Of a DNA stretch of 64,000 bases, positions 51,115 through 60,031 are shown piece by piece. The DNA is from Rhodoferax sp. (GTDB lineage: Bacteria; Pseudomonadota; Gammaproteobacteria; Burkholderiales; Burkholderiaceae_C). Positions within the stretch are counted from its first letter, which is position 1, and every line of letters begins with the position of its first letter. Where the stretch lies: assembly GCF_028714215.1 (NCBI RefSeq), contig NZ_JAQTMS010000009.1, positions 1 to 64,000 on the forward strand. Reading direction: 5' to 3'. Both the position numbers and the translations under genes were made by a program. Below the pieces are notes generated by a model, which was not told the DNA's origin, ran no database searches, and worked only from the letters and a program-made list of their open reading frames with translations.

Positions 51115-52287
51115 TCACAGACCGAGCTGACGCGAGGCCAACTCTTTCATGATTTCCTCGGTACCGCCGCCAATCATCATCACCTTGACCTCGCGGTAAA
51201 TGCGCTCACAAGCCGTGCCGCGCATAAAGCCCATGCCACCCAGAATCTGCACCGCCTGGTCGGCGCAGAACTGCATGGACTGCGTCGCATGGTTTTTCAA
51301 CAAGCAGACTTCGGCCACCCACTCCGCGCCCTTGTCTGCTTTGTTGCCCGAGTCCGCTCGGGCCGACACGGCGTTGAGCCAGGCCCGGGTCGATTCGATG
51401 CGCATCTTCATATCCATCAACTTGTGGCGAATCACCTGATGATCGATCAGGGCCGTGCCGAAGGTCTTGCGCTGGCGCGCCCAGGCCAGGGCTTCGTCAT
51501 AGCAGCACTCGGAAAAACCCAGCGCCATGGCCGCCATAGAGAGGCGTTCACCGTTGAAGTTGGTCAAAATCATCTTGAAGCCGGCGCCTTCTTCGCCCAC
51601 CAGATAGCGGGCCGGCACGCGCACCGCATCAAAGCGCAACTGCGCGGTGTCGGAGCACAACCAGCCCATCTTCTTGAGCGCTGTGCGGGACAGCCCCGCT
51701 GCGTCGCCCGGCACCATCAGCATGGAGATGCCGCCGGGGCCTTTGTTTTTGGCATCGGTACGCACCGCCACGGTCAACCAGTCGGCGCGCATACCCGAAG
51801 TGATGAACACTTTTTCGCCGTCCACCACGTACTCATTACCCTCCAGCCGGGCGGTGGTGCGCAGCGCCGACACATCGGTGCCGCCACCGGGTTCGGTGAT
51901 CGCCAGCGCGGCAATTTTTTCGCCGCGCAACACCGCCGGCACCACTTCCTGTTGCAGTTCAGCGCTGCCATGGCGCAACAGCGGCGGCAGGCCGATGTTG
52001 TGGCTGAACAAGCTGGCCATCAGTCCGCCGCTGCCGCCAAAACGCGCCAGCGCCACCGTCAGCGCATTGCGCAAGCACCAAGGGCTGGGCGTGCCGCCCA
52101 GGGCCTCCGGATAACCCATGGCCAGCCAGCCCAGTTCCGCGGCACGCCGGTAGAGGTGGCGCGGAAATTCGCCGGCCTCTTCCCAATCGTTCAGCCGCGC
52201 GGCGACTTCCGTTTGAATGAAGCGGCGCGCGCCGTCCGTCAGCAGTTGCGCTGCTTCGTTCCAGTTCTCGCTTGGCGGCATGCTCAT
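51115..52287 (-). CDS. Acyl-CoA dehydrogenase
   Basis: 390 residues. FAD/substrate segments: ALAITEPGGGTDVSALRTTA, KVFITSGMRADWL, then the helical C-terminal domain with RKTFGTALIDHQVIRHKLMDMKM, VCLLKNHATQSMQFCADQAVQILGGMGFMRGTACERIYREVKVMMIGGGTEEIM. The Glu in the GGGTEEIM segment is the usual catalytic base region. It oxidises an acyl-CoA to the enoyl-CoA. It overlaps the upstream SDR by four bases. Confidence 0.92.
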   Translation of the reverse strand: MSMPPSENWNEAAQLLTDGARRFIQTEVAARLNDWEEAGEFPRHLYRRAAELGWLAMGYPEALGGTPSPWCLRNALTVALARFGGSGGLMASLFSHNIGLPPLLRHGSAELQQEVVPAVLRGEKIAALAITEPGGGTDVSALRTTARLEGNEYVVDGEKVFITSGMRADWLTVAVRTDAKNKGPGGISMLMVPGDAAGLSRTALKKMGWLCSDTAQLRFDAVRVPARYLVGEEGAGFKMILTNFNGERLSMAAMALGFSECCYDEALAWARQRKTFGTALIDHQVIRHKLMDMKMRIESTRAWLNAVSARADSGNKADKGAEWVAEVCLLKNHATQSMQFCADQAVQILGGMGFMRGTACERIYREVKVMMIGGGTEEIMKELASRQLGL

Positions 52288-53189
52288 TCCTTTTTGGTAG
52301 CTGCTTCAGGCAGGAACACCTTGGGCGTCTGGGCCCGGTGAAAGCCTTCAAACGGCTTGATGGCGGCGCGCTGGCGCACTTCCTTCGAGGCCGCACGCAT
52401 CGGCCAGCCCAGGCGGACCTGCGGCCGGGCACCGTCGATGCGCAAGACGCTGCCGCTGATGAAAGAGGCCGCCGGACTGAGCAGAAAGACAATACCGGCC
52501 GCCGTTTCGGCCTCGGTGCCGAAGCGCCCCAGGGGGACCGTCTGGGCCATCTCGCGCAGCATCGGTCCCATCTCGGGCGGGTACTTGTCCATGCCGCTGG
52601 AGGCGATGTAGCCGGGCGCCACCGCATTGACGCGCACACCGCGGCCGGCCCATTCAAGCGCCGCGGTCTCGGTGAAGCTGACCATGCCGCAGCGCGCCGC
52701 GCCGCTGTGCCCCATACCCGGCATGGAACCCCACATGTCGGCCACGATGTTGACGATGGCGCCGCCGTGCCGGCTCATGGATTGCAGGAAACACTCGCGC
52801 GCCATCAGGAAGCCGCCGGTCAGGTTGGTGGCCAGCACCGCCTCCCAGCCCTTGGCGCTGATGCCCTCCAAGGGCGTCATGTACTGGCCGCCGGCGTTGT
52901 TCACCAGGCCGTCGATGCGCCCTTGCGCGGCCACCACGGCAGCGACCGTCTGCTTGACCAGATCTTCCTGCCGGATGTCGCAGACATGAAAACTGGCAAG
53001 GCCGCCGTCTTGCACAATTTCATCCATCACCTGTTGCAGCTTGTCGGCCTTGCGGCCCAGCAGCACGACATGCGCGCCCAGCGCCGCCAGCTCATGCGCC
53101 ACGCAGCGGCCAATGCCGGAACCGCCACCGGTCACCAACACCACTTTGCCGGCAAACAAACCGGTCGCAAAGACAGAACCGTAAGCCAT
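52284..53189 (-). CDS. SDR family protein, PECR/AtuG-like, without the classical Tyr-x-x-x-Lys
   Basis: The start at 53189 (MAYGSVFATGLFAGKVVLVTGGGSGIGRCVAHEL) follows the TetR stop (TGATG). 301 residues. NADPH site GGGSGIGR and NNAGGQY are intact, but where YxxxK is expected the sequence is GHSGAARCGMVSF, giving S and R. Peroxisomal trans-2-enoyl-CoA reductase-like and AtuG-like enzymes share HSGAAR, so this is a subfamily trait. An enoyl- or dienoyl-CoA reductase is more likely than an alcohol dehydrogenase. Confidence 0.85.
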   Translation of the reverse strand: MAYGSVFATGLFAGKVVLVTGGGSGIGRCVAHELAALGAHVVLLGRKADKLQQVMDEIVQDGGLASFHVCDIRQEDLVKQTVAAVVAAQGRIDGLVNNAGGQYMTPLEGISAKGWEAVLATNLTGGFLMARECFLQSMSRHGGAIVNIVADMWGSMPGMGHSGAARCGMVSFTETAALEWAGRGVRVNAVAPGYIASSGMDKYPPEMGPMLREMAQTVPLGRFGTEAETAAGIVFLLSPAASFISGSVLRIDGARPQVRLGWPMRAASKEVRQRAAIKPFEGFHRAQTPKVFLPEAATKKE

Positions 53190-53860
53190 CAACACTCCTT
53201 CAAAAACAAGGCCATGGCGGCGTCGGTCAAGCCATCGAGTGACGCGCCTTTCTTTCGGTCGAACCATTGCACCGACCAGTTCAGCGCGCCCAGAATCAAC
53301 AAGCGCGAGAGCTTCACCGGCGCGCGCAAATGGCCGCTGGCGTGCAGCGCTTCAAGGACCGGCGTCCAGGCAGCTTCATAGTCGACCTGCAGCTTGGCCA
53401 GCGCGGCGCGCTGGCGCGCATTCAGGGATCGGTGTTCGTACAGCATCACCGGCACAAAGTCATTGCCAGGCCCCAGCAGCGTGTCGAAGTGGGCACGGAT
53501 CAGGCGCCTGATCTGCACCAGGGGCTGGTCCGGCGCGGCGCCCAGCAGCGCCTTGGCTTGGCGCGCGATGGCCGCGTGCATGCCCTCTTCCATCACGGCG
53601 TAGAGCAAGGCATCCTTGCTCTTGAAGTGGTAAAAAGGCGAGCCGCTGTGCATGCCGACCGCCGCCGCAATGTCGCGCGTGCTGGTGGCATCGAAGCCCT
53701 GCACCCGAAACAGATGCGCGGCGGCGCTGAGCAAGGCCTGGCGGCGATTGCCGTCGTCGCGTTCATCCTCGGTCTTGCGCGGCCGACCACGCGGGCGTTT
53801 GGACAGCTGGCCCGCAGGCGTTGGAGGTTCAGGTTCGGCGGGCAAAACGGCGGCTGTCAT
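53189..53860 (-). CDS. TetR-family regulator of the SDR-acyl-CoA dehydrogenase operon
   Basis: 223 residues. RRQALLSAAAHLFRVQGFDATSTRDIAAAVGMHSGSPFYHFKSKDALLYAV is the DNA-binding domain, preceded by a basic segment (KRPRGRPRKTEDERDD). It leads the operon tetR-SDR-acyl-CoA dehydrogenase-thioesterase. Upstream, CAAGCGATTGCTTTG (53895-53909) resembles the operator of the other TetR gene (CAAACGATTGTTTG), so the two regulators may recognise related sites. Confidence 0.88.
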   Translation of the reverse strand: MTAAVLPAEPEPPTPAGQLSKRPRGRPRKTEDERDDGNRRQALLSAAAHLFRVQGFDATSTRDIAAAVGMHSGSPFYHFKSKDALLYAVMEEGMHAAIARQAKALLGAAPDQPLVQIRRLIRAHFDTLLGPGNDFVPVMLYEHRSLNARQRAALAKLQVDYEAAWTPVLEALHASGHLRAPVKLSRLLILGALNWSVQWFDRKKGASLDGLTDAAMALFLKEC

Positions 53861-53935
53861 GGCTCCGCAGCATACCCAGATTACCTATTTTTGGCAAGCG
53901 ATTGCTTTGTATAAATAATGCAGCACTATCGTCCT

Positions 53936-54118
53936 GCGGCGAGCGTCGGTGGTTTGCGTTGGCCGCATACCAACCCTGGCTGAAAGATCAGGCTGGCGGG
54001 GCGCTCAGCGCAGGTAAAGGAGGAGCCCGCAGGGCGGGGGACACGGAGCTGAGTGCCCCGCCAGCCTGATCCACCCGCTACGCTGAACAAGGGTTTGGCA
54101 TGTCCTCATTTCGGGAAA
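53936..54118 (+). repeat. Dispersed palindromic repeat, copy 3
   Basis: It contains GCGAGCGTCGGTGGTTTG, GAAAGATCAGGCTGGCGGGGCGCTCAGCGCAGGTAAAGGAGGAGCCCGCAGGGCGGGGGACACGGAGCTGAGTGCCCCGCCAGCCTGATCCACCCGC and ends TTTCGGGAAAATCC. It lacks the 5' block seen in copies 1 and 2. Arms GATCAGGCTGGCGGGGC and GCCCCGCCAGCCTGATC are perfect inverse copies, and the changes at the arms are compensatory between copies. It fills the gap between the TetR gene and the next SDR. Confidence 0.75.
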
Positions 54119-54134
54119 ATCCACAGTCCCAGGT

Positions 54135-54983
<849 letters not shown>

Positions 54984-55001
54984 GCTGGACCTTCCTGCCA
55001 T

Positions 55002-55766
55002 TTAAATCTTTGAGAAATCCGGTTTGCGCTTCTCCAGGAAGGCCGTGAAGGCCTCGCGGGCAGCGGGTTCCTGTAGCAGGCGGGCGAAGCTGGCGCCCTC
55101 TTCCTGCAGACGCTCGGCGACGATCCCCACCTGCGCTTTTTTCATCAGGCGCTTGGTCTCTATCAACGAACCCAAGGGCTTGGCGGCCAGTTTGCGCGCC
55201 TGGCGTTGCGCCAATGCCGCCGCCTCGGTCGGTGGCACGATGCGGCTGATCAATCCCATTTCCAGCGCCGTCTCGGCCAGGAACGGTTCCCCCAGCAGCA
55301 GCGCCTCGGCCGCGCGGCCATAACCCATCAGTTGCGGCGCCAGATAGCTGGAGGCGGCTTCCGGACACAGGCCCAGGTTGACGAACGGCATGGAGAACGC
55401 CGCGTTGTCGCCGGCGTAGACCAGATCGCAATGAAACAGCATGGTGGTGCCAATGCCCACCGCCGGGCCGCACACCGCCGCCACCAGCGGCTTGGAAAAG
55501 GTACTGATGGCGCGCAGGAACTGAAACGCCGGGGACTCCTGGGAGGTCGCGATCCGGTTCAAGAAATCGCCAATGTCGTTGCCGGCACAGAAAACGGTTT
55601 CATGCCCTTGCAGCACGGCGACGCGCAGCGTGGCGTCGGCGTCGGCTTGCGCCAGTGCATCGGCCATGGCCGCGTACATGGCCCGGGTCAGGGAATTTTT
55701 CTTCTCCAGCCGGTTCAGGGTGATGGTCAGGACACCGTCGGTGCGGTCTATCAGCAGTTCATTCAT
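55002..55766 (-). CDS. Enoyl-CoA hydratase/isomerase
   Basis: 254 residues. LLIDRTDGVLTITLNRLEKKNSLTRAMYAAMADAL, oxyanion-hole parts HETVFCAGNDIGDF and CGPAVGIGTTMLFHCDLVYAG, then FSMPFVNLGLCPEAASS, a pattern shared with enoyl-CoA isomerases (PFxxLGLxPE). The Glu in LGLCPEAASS could be the base. It acts in the same acyl-CoA breakdown set as its neighbours, from which it is separated by short gaps. Confidence 0.88.
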   Translation of the reverse strand: MNELLIDRTDGVLTITLNRLEKKNSLTRAMYAAMADALAQADADATLRVAVLQGHETVFCAGNDIGDFLNRIATSQESPAFQFLRAISTFSKPLVAAVCGPAVGIGTTMLFHCDLVYAGDNAAFSMPFVNLGLCPEAASSYLAPQLMGYGRAAEALLLGEPFLAETALEMGLISRIVPPTEAAALAQRQARKLAAKPLGSLIETKRLMKKAQVGIVAERLQEEGASFARLLQEPAAREAFTAFLEKRKPDFSKI

Positions 55767-55779
55767 GTCAGGTTCTCAA

Positions 55780-56373
55780 TCAATGGGTCAGTGCTTCGCG
55801 CACGAAATCGAGTCTATCCTGACCCCAGAACATCTGCTCAGCGACAAAAAAAGTCGGCGCCCCAAAGACGCCGCGGGACACGGCTTCCTCGGTGGCAGCC
55901 TTCAACTGGTCCTTGACCGCCTGCTCGCTGGCCAGCGCCAACAGTGCCCGGGCGTCAAAACCGGCAGCCTGCAACACGCCGGCCACGGTGGCCGGATCGT
56001 TCATGTTTTGCGCCTCGACCCAGATGGCCCGGAACATGGCGTTGCAGTAATCCATGAAGCGCGGGTCCTGGCGCATTTGCAGGCCTACCGCGATGCGCAT
56101 CAGGGTCAGGGTGTTGATCGGGAAGAACGGATTGGTCTTCAGCGGCACCCCATAACGCCCGGCGAAGCGGGCGAAGTCGCGAAATATGTACTTGCCCTTG
56201 GCCGGCACGCTGGCCGGCGAGGCGTTGCCGGTGGCCACAAACACGCCGCCCAGCAGCATCGGGCGCCACAACACAGTGGCGCCGGTGTCGCTGGCCAGCG
56301 CCGGCAATTGGGTCGAAGCCAGGTAGGCCGCCGGGCTGCCGAAGTCGAAGTAGTACTCCACTGTCTTGCTCAT
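55780..56373 (-). CDS. 2-hydroxychromene-2-carboxylate isomerase-like, DsbA family
   Basis: The start at 56373 (MSKTVEYYFDFGSPAAYLASTQLPAL). 197 residues. The thioredoxin-like fold with FDFGSPAAYL (Ser in place of the DsbA CxxC), FVATGNASPASVPAKGKYIFRDFARFAGRYGVPL and GVFGAPTFFVAEQMFWGQDRLDFV is typical of the kappa-GST-like isomerases first known from naphthalene degradation. Glutathione dependence is expected. In this cluster it probably acts on an unsaturated CoA ester or ring product; the true substrate is unknown. Confidence 0.88.
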   Translation of the reverse strand: MSKTVEYYFDFGSPAAYLASTQLPALASDTGATVLWRPMLLGGVFVATGNASPASVPAKGKYIFRDFARFAGRYGVPLKTNPFFPINTLTLMRIAVGLQMRQDPRFMDYCNAMFRAIWVEAQNMNDPATVAGVLQAAGFDARALLALASEQAVKDQLKAATEEAVSRGVFGAPTFFVAEQMFWGQDRLDFVREALTH

Positions 56374-56401
56374 TTGAAGGTCTCCAGGGTGATGCGGAAA
56401 T

Positions 56402-57136
56402 TCAGAATTTTTCGATCCAGGGGCGCAGGTCCAGTTCATGCGTCCAGGCGTCGCGCGGCTGGCAGTGCAGTTGCCAGTATTGCTCGGCAATGTGATCCGG
56501 GTTGAGAATGCCTTGCTGCGCCTTCAGCGCGTAGCGATCCGGGAAATTGCTGCGAATGAACTCGGTGTCGATGGCACCGTCGATCACCACATGCGCGACG
56601 TGAATGCCCAGCGGCCCCAACTCGCGCGCCATGCTCTGCGCCAGCGCCCGCAGCGCATGCTTGGCGCCGGCGAAAGCGGCAAAGTTGGCGGCGCCGCGCA
56701 GCGAGGCGGTGGCACCGGTGAAGATGATGCTCTGCTGGCGCTGCGGCGTGGCGCGCTGGACCATGCGTTTGGCGACTTCGCGGCCATTGAGGAAGCCGCC
56801 GAAGCAAGCCATCTCCCAGATCTTGAAGTACTTGCGCGCCGTCTCCTGCAGGATGCTGCTGGGCGCGTTGGCGCCGATGTTGAACACCAGCACTTCGATC
56901 GGTCCAACAGTCGATTCAATTTGCTCGACCAGCGCCACCACTTCTTCTTCCTTGCGCGCGTCGCTGGCAAAGCCCAGCGCGGCGCCGCCAGCGGCAGTGA
57001 TGCTCTCAAGCAAGGGTTGCAGCTTGTCCAACTGGCGCCGCGTGACGCAGACGGTGAATCCTTCGCGGGCAAAGCGGCGCGCAATGGCACCGCCGGTGGC
57101 GTCGCCGGCGCCGACGATAAGCGCTACTTTGTTCAT
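56402..57136 (-). CDS. SDR family protein with Phe in place of the catalytic Tyr
   Basis: The start at 57136 (MNKVALIVGAGDATGGAIARRFAREGFTVCVTRR). 244 residues. The cofactor loop reads GAGDATGGA, atypical but Rossmann-like. The active-site stretch is FAAFAGAKHALRALAQSMARELG, where Tyr of YxxxK is Phe and the Lys is kept. The same FAGAK segment occurs, as far as I recall, in a distinct SDR subfamily (with IHVAHVVIDGAID). Activity as a classical dehydrogenase is doubtful. Confidence 0.85.
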   Translation of the reverse strand: MNKVALIVGAGDATGGAIARRFAREGFTVCVTRRQLDKLQPLLESITAAGGAALGFASDARKEEEVVALVEQIESTVGPIEVLVFNIGANAPSSILQETARKYFKIWEMACFGGFLNGREVAKRMVQRATPQRQQSIIFTGATASLRGAANFAAFAGAKHALRALAQSMARELGPLGIHVAHVVIDGAIDTEFIRSNFPDRYALKAQQGILNPDHIAEQYWQLHCQPRDAWTHELDLRPWIEKF

Positions 57137-57149
57137 GGCATCAGCCCAG

Positions 57150-57222
57150 CGCCAGGCCGCCCCAAGCAGGGCTGGGCCCCCTCGGGGGGCAGCGCAGCAC
57201 ACGAAGTGGCAAGCGTGGGGGT
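57150..57222 (-). repeat. CCCCAAGC...GCCCCCTCGGGGGGC...AGCGTGGGGG repeat, copy 2
   Basis: GCCGCCCCAAGCAGGGCTGGGCCCCCTCGGGGGGCAGCGCAGCACACGAAGTGGCAAGCGTGGGGG is nearly the same as the element between livG and livF (38019-38094). Here too it lies between two genes of one strand inside a probable operon. Confidence 0.75.
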
Positions 57223-57226
57223 CATA

Positions 57227-58048
57227 TTATTCCTTGTAGTAGACGATCTGGTGGGTTGTGGCCAGCAACAGCCCGGCTTCATTCCACAGCTGTGCCGTTT
57301 GATCAAAAAATCCGTTGCGAAAGGCCTGCGCCCGTGCCTGACCGAGCAGGAAGCCGGTCCCCGACTGGGTCAGTTGCGCAGCGTCGGCATGGAAATAGAC
57401 CGTCATCGACACGGTGCCGGCCGGCACCCGCAAGGCGCGGCGCAAGTAGACGCGCGGAAAAAAGATGTCCGCCATGGCGGCCAGGGAACAAAAGTCCACG
57501 GCCCTTGGCGGCGTTTCGCGGACCCACAGCTGCGACAAGCTGGTATCGCCCTTGCCGTCCCACTCGACGGGAAACATGCCTTCGATAAAACGCATGTCGT
57601 AGCGCTTGACCCATTCCACGCTGCCCATCGGTTGTACCGTCGGCAAGTTATTCGGGCGCGACACCGTCGGCAAGGTGGCGTCGTCGCTGCTCCAGGTGGC
57701 ACGCCGGGTGGCCGTGATGGCGCTTGCGGTCAGCATCACCTCCTCAACGCCCATCTTGTTGGTCTGCAACAGCTCGATCAGCCAGTGCTGGGTGGAGCGG
57801 TTGGTGCGCCGTGGCGTGGCCGACAGCTTGAAGGCTCCAGCCGCGATCTGGCCGGCGTAATTCACGGTCAGCGAGATCGGCGCCCCCAGCAATGCCGGAT
57901 GCTGCAGCACCGCGTTCAAGGCGGTCGCCGCCAGCACGCCGCCAAACGGTCCCACCATGTTCCAGTAAGCGTCCGTGGTGGCGCCGGCGTAGACATCGGA
58001 CGCCAGCGGCAACAAGCGCAGCGCGAGGTCGAACGGATGATTTTCCAT
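57227..58048 (-). CDS. Acyl-CoA thioesterase, TesB-like double hotdog
   Basis: 273 residues from 58048 (MENHPFDLALRLLPLASDVYAGATTDAYWNMVGPFGGVLAATAL). The NMVGPFGGVLAA segment replaces the hotdog helix motif, and a second repeat begins near PRAVDFCSLAAMADIFFPRVYLRRALRVPAGTVSMTVYFHAD. YRN-like QARAQAFRNGFFDQTAQLWNEAGLLLATTHQ is the conserved C-terminus. It should release CoA from an intermediate or end product of the pathway. Confidence 0.83.
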   Translation of the reverse strand: MENHPFDLALRLLPLASDVYAGATTDAYWNMVGPFGGVLAATALNAVLQHPALLGAPISLTVNYAGQIAAGAFKLSATPRRTNRSTQHWLIELLQTNKMGVEEVMLTASAITATRRATWSSDDATLPTVSRPNNLPTVQPMGSVEWVKRYDMRFIEGMFPVEWDGKGDTSLSQLWVRETPPRAVDFCSLAAMADIFFPRVYLRRALRVPAGTVSMTVYFHADAAQLTQSGTGFLLGQARAQAFRNGFFDQTAQLWNEAGLLLATTHQIVYYKE

Positions 58049-58099
58049 GCCCACAGTGTGACGCCAGCGCCAGACCCGGGCTGTCCGGTGCGTGACGCG

Positions 58100-59296
58100 T
58101 CAGACGCGCTCGAAGATGCCGGCGGCGCCCTGCCCCATGCCGACGCACATGGAGACCATGGCGTACCTGAGCTGGTTGCGCTGCAGCGCATGGATGGCGG
58201 TGGCGGAACGGATGGCGCCGGTGGCGCCCAGTGGATGACCCAGCGCAATGGCGCCACCCATGGGGTTGACCTTGGCCGGGTCCAGCCCCAAGGTATTGAT
58301 GACGGCCAGCGACTGTGCCGCAAAGGCCTCGTTGAGCTCGATCCAGTCAATGTCTTGCTGCTTCAATCCGGCGTAGCGCAAGGCCGCCGGAATGGCCTCG
58401 ATCGGGCCAATGCCCATGATGTGCGGCGGCACGCCTTTGGCGGCAAAGCTGACGAAGCGCGCCAGCGGCTTCAGGCCGAACTGCTGGACCGCCTTCTCAC
58501 TGGCCAGGATCAGAGCGCCGGCGCCGTCCGAGGTTTGCGAGCTGTTGCCGGCGGTGACCGAACCGCGCGCCGCGAACACCGCCTTGAGCTTGGCCAGGCC
58601 CTCCAGGGAGGTATCGGCACGGGCGCCCTCGTCGACACTGACGAGGCGTTTTTTCTCGATCACCTGGCCGGTCTGCAGATCGGGCGAGCGGTCGGTCACT
58701 TCGATCGGCGTGGTCTCGGCGGCAAAATAACCGGCGGCCTGCGCGGCCAGCGCCCGCTGGTGCGACTGGACCGCGAACTGGTCCTGCGCTTCACGGCTCA
58801 CCTTCCACTGCGTCGCCACCTTCTCGGCGGTCAGCCCCATGCCGTAGGCAATGCCCACGTTCTCGTCGTTCTGGAACATGGCCGGCGAGAACGAGGGCGA
58901 ATTGCCGCCCATCGGCACCATGCTCATGCTCTCGACGCCGGCGGCGATCATCACATCGGCTTCGCCGACGCGAATGCGGTCGGCCGCCATCTGCACGGCG
59001 CTCAGGCCGGAGGCGCAAAAGCGGTTCACCGTGATGCCGCCGACGCTGGTCGGCAGACCGGCCAGCACGGCGCCAACGCGCGCGATATTGAGGCCTTGCT
59101 GACCTTCCGGCATGGCACAGCCGCAGATCAGGTCCTCGATGCTATTGGGGTCCAGCGCGGGCACTTGCGCCAACGCCGCCTGCAAGACCTTGACCAGCAG
59201 ATCGTCGGGACGGGTGTTGCGGAAAAATCCGCGCTGCGAACGGCCGATCGGGGTGCGGGTGGCGGCGACGATATAGGCTTCTTGCACTTGTTTCAT
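58100..59296 (-). CDS. Acetyl-CoA C-acyltransferase (thiolase)
   Basis: The start at 59296 (MKQVQEAYIVAATRTPIGRSQRGFF). 398 residues. First nucleophile in NRFCASGLSAVQMAADRI, then NEAFAAQSLAVI, GGAIALGHPLGATG with catalytic His, and CVGMGQGAAGIFE with the second Cys. FadA-type enzymes cut 3-ketoacyl-CoA to acetyl-CoA and a shortened acyl-CoA. With the FadB-type gene upstream it completes a beta-oxidation cycle. Confidence 0.94.
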   Translation of the reverse strand: MKQVQEAYIVAATRTPIGRSQRGFFRNTRPDDLLVKVLQAALAQVPALDPNSIEDLICGCAMPEGQQGLNIARVGAVLAGLPTSVGGITVNRFCASGLSAVQMAADRIRVGEADVMIAAGVESMSMVPMGGNSPSFSPAMFQNDENVGIAYGMGLTAEKVATQWKVSREAQDQFAVQSHQRALAAQAAGYFAAETTPIEVTDRSPDLQTGQVIEKKRLVSVDEGARADTSLEGLAKLKAVFAARGSVTAGNSSQTSDGAGALILASEKAVQQFGLKPLARFVSFAAKGVPPHIMGIGPIEAIPAALRYAGLKQQDIDWIELNEAFAAQSLAVINTLGLDPAKVNPMGGAIALGHPLGATGAIRSATAIHALQRNQLRYAMVSMCVGMGQGAAGIFERV

Positions 59297-59364
59297 GAGA
59301 GACTCCTTAAAGGGTTGAGAGCAGAACTTGCGGTCTTTCCGCCACGCTCTGCCCCGCAATGTTT

Positions 59365-59880
59365 TCAGTTTTTGCGTGGGGCTGAGGGTATCCAGGCCCA
59401 GATAAATTCACACTCGATCGGTTGTGCACCGGATTCATCGGTCACTTGCACCGCCACCGTGACTTCGCCCTTGTCGACCTGCTGCATCAGGGCGCGCTGC
59501 TGGTCGCTCAACGTGGCCACGGCACGCAGGGCGCCTTGGGCGCGTTTCTTGAACGCCACCTTGAGTTCCTTGACCAGCGGCAGGCAGTCGTCGCGCACGT
59601 TCATGCCCACCACCATGCCGGTGGCAGTCTCCACCAGCAGCGTCATGGCGGCGGCATGCACGCCCTTGATGTGGTTCTGCACCCGGCGCTCATTGGCAAT
59701 GGCGATTTCCACGCACTGGGGCGTCATCACGGCAAAGTCCAACCCGGCCGTGCCGGTGAACGGCACGGCGCGGTGCAACACCAGGTTGCGCGCCCAGCCG
59801 CGGGCAAACGCCGGCACGGCGTCAAGCTGCTTGAGCGAACGCAGCAGGCGATTGGGTTTTGAAACAGCAGCGTGGGTCAT
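59365..59880 (-). CDS. DUF4442-type hotdog protein
   Basis: 171 residues. RNLVLHRAVPFTGTAGLDFAVMTPQCVEIAIANERRVQNHIKGVHAAAMTLLVETATGMVVGMNV has the hotdog helix around NHIKGVHAAAM, as in DUF4442 proteins. A thioesterase or acyl-binding role in the cluster is probable. First gene of the minus-strand group running to 54135. Confidence 0.82.
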   Translation of the reverse strand: MTHAAVSKPNRLLRSLKQLDAVPAFARGWARNLVLHRAVPFTGTAGLDFAVMTPQCVEIAIANERRVQNHIKGVHAAAMTLLVETATGMVVGMNVRDDCLPLVKELKVAFKKRAQGALRAVATLSDQQRALMQQVDKGEVTVAVQVTDESGAQPIECEFIWAWIPSAPRKN

Positions 59881-60031
59881 GCGTGGTACTCGAAGTAGGT
59901 TCGTGACTGAGCAAGCGTAGCGAGGAGTCGTCAGGCTAGGCGCGGGTGCCCGAAAACAACCGAAACGTACTTCTGTACGTGAGGATTGTTTTGGGGCTGC
60001 AACGACGCATGGCGACTCCGCAGTAGCTTGA
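59881..60031. other. Gap with short inverted repeats
   Basis: ACGTACTTCTGTACGT (perfect 6-base arms, 4-base loop) lies in the middle, within GAAACGTACTTCTGTACGTGAGG. GGAGTCGTC on the left and CGACTCC on the right are also inverse copies, so the whole region could fold into a branched hairpin. It may be another REP-type unit or the terminator of the FadB-type gene's neighbour. Confidence 0.4.

Noticed and set aside
56438-59920. 1160-residue plus-strand frame
   Set aside because: It is antisense to five well-supported minus-strand genes; low-complexity, His/Arg/Gly-rich translation typical of a high-GC shadow frame.
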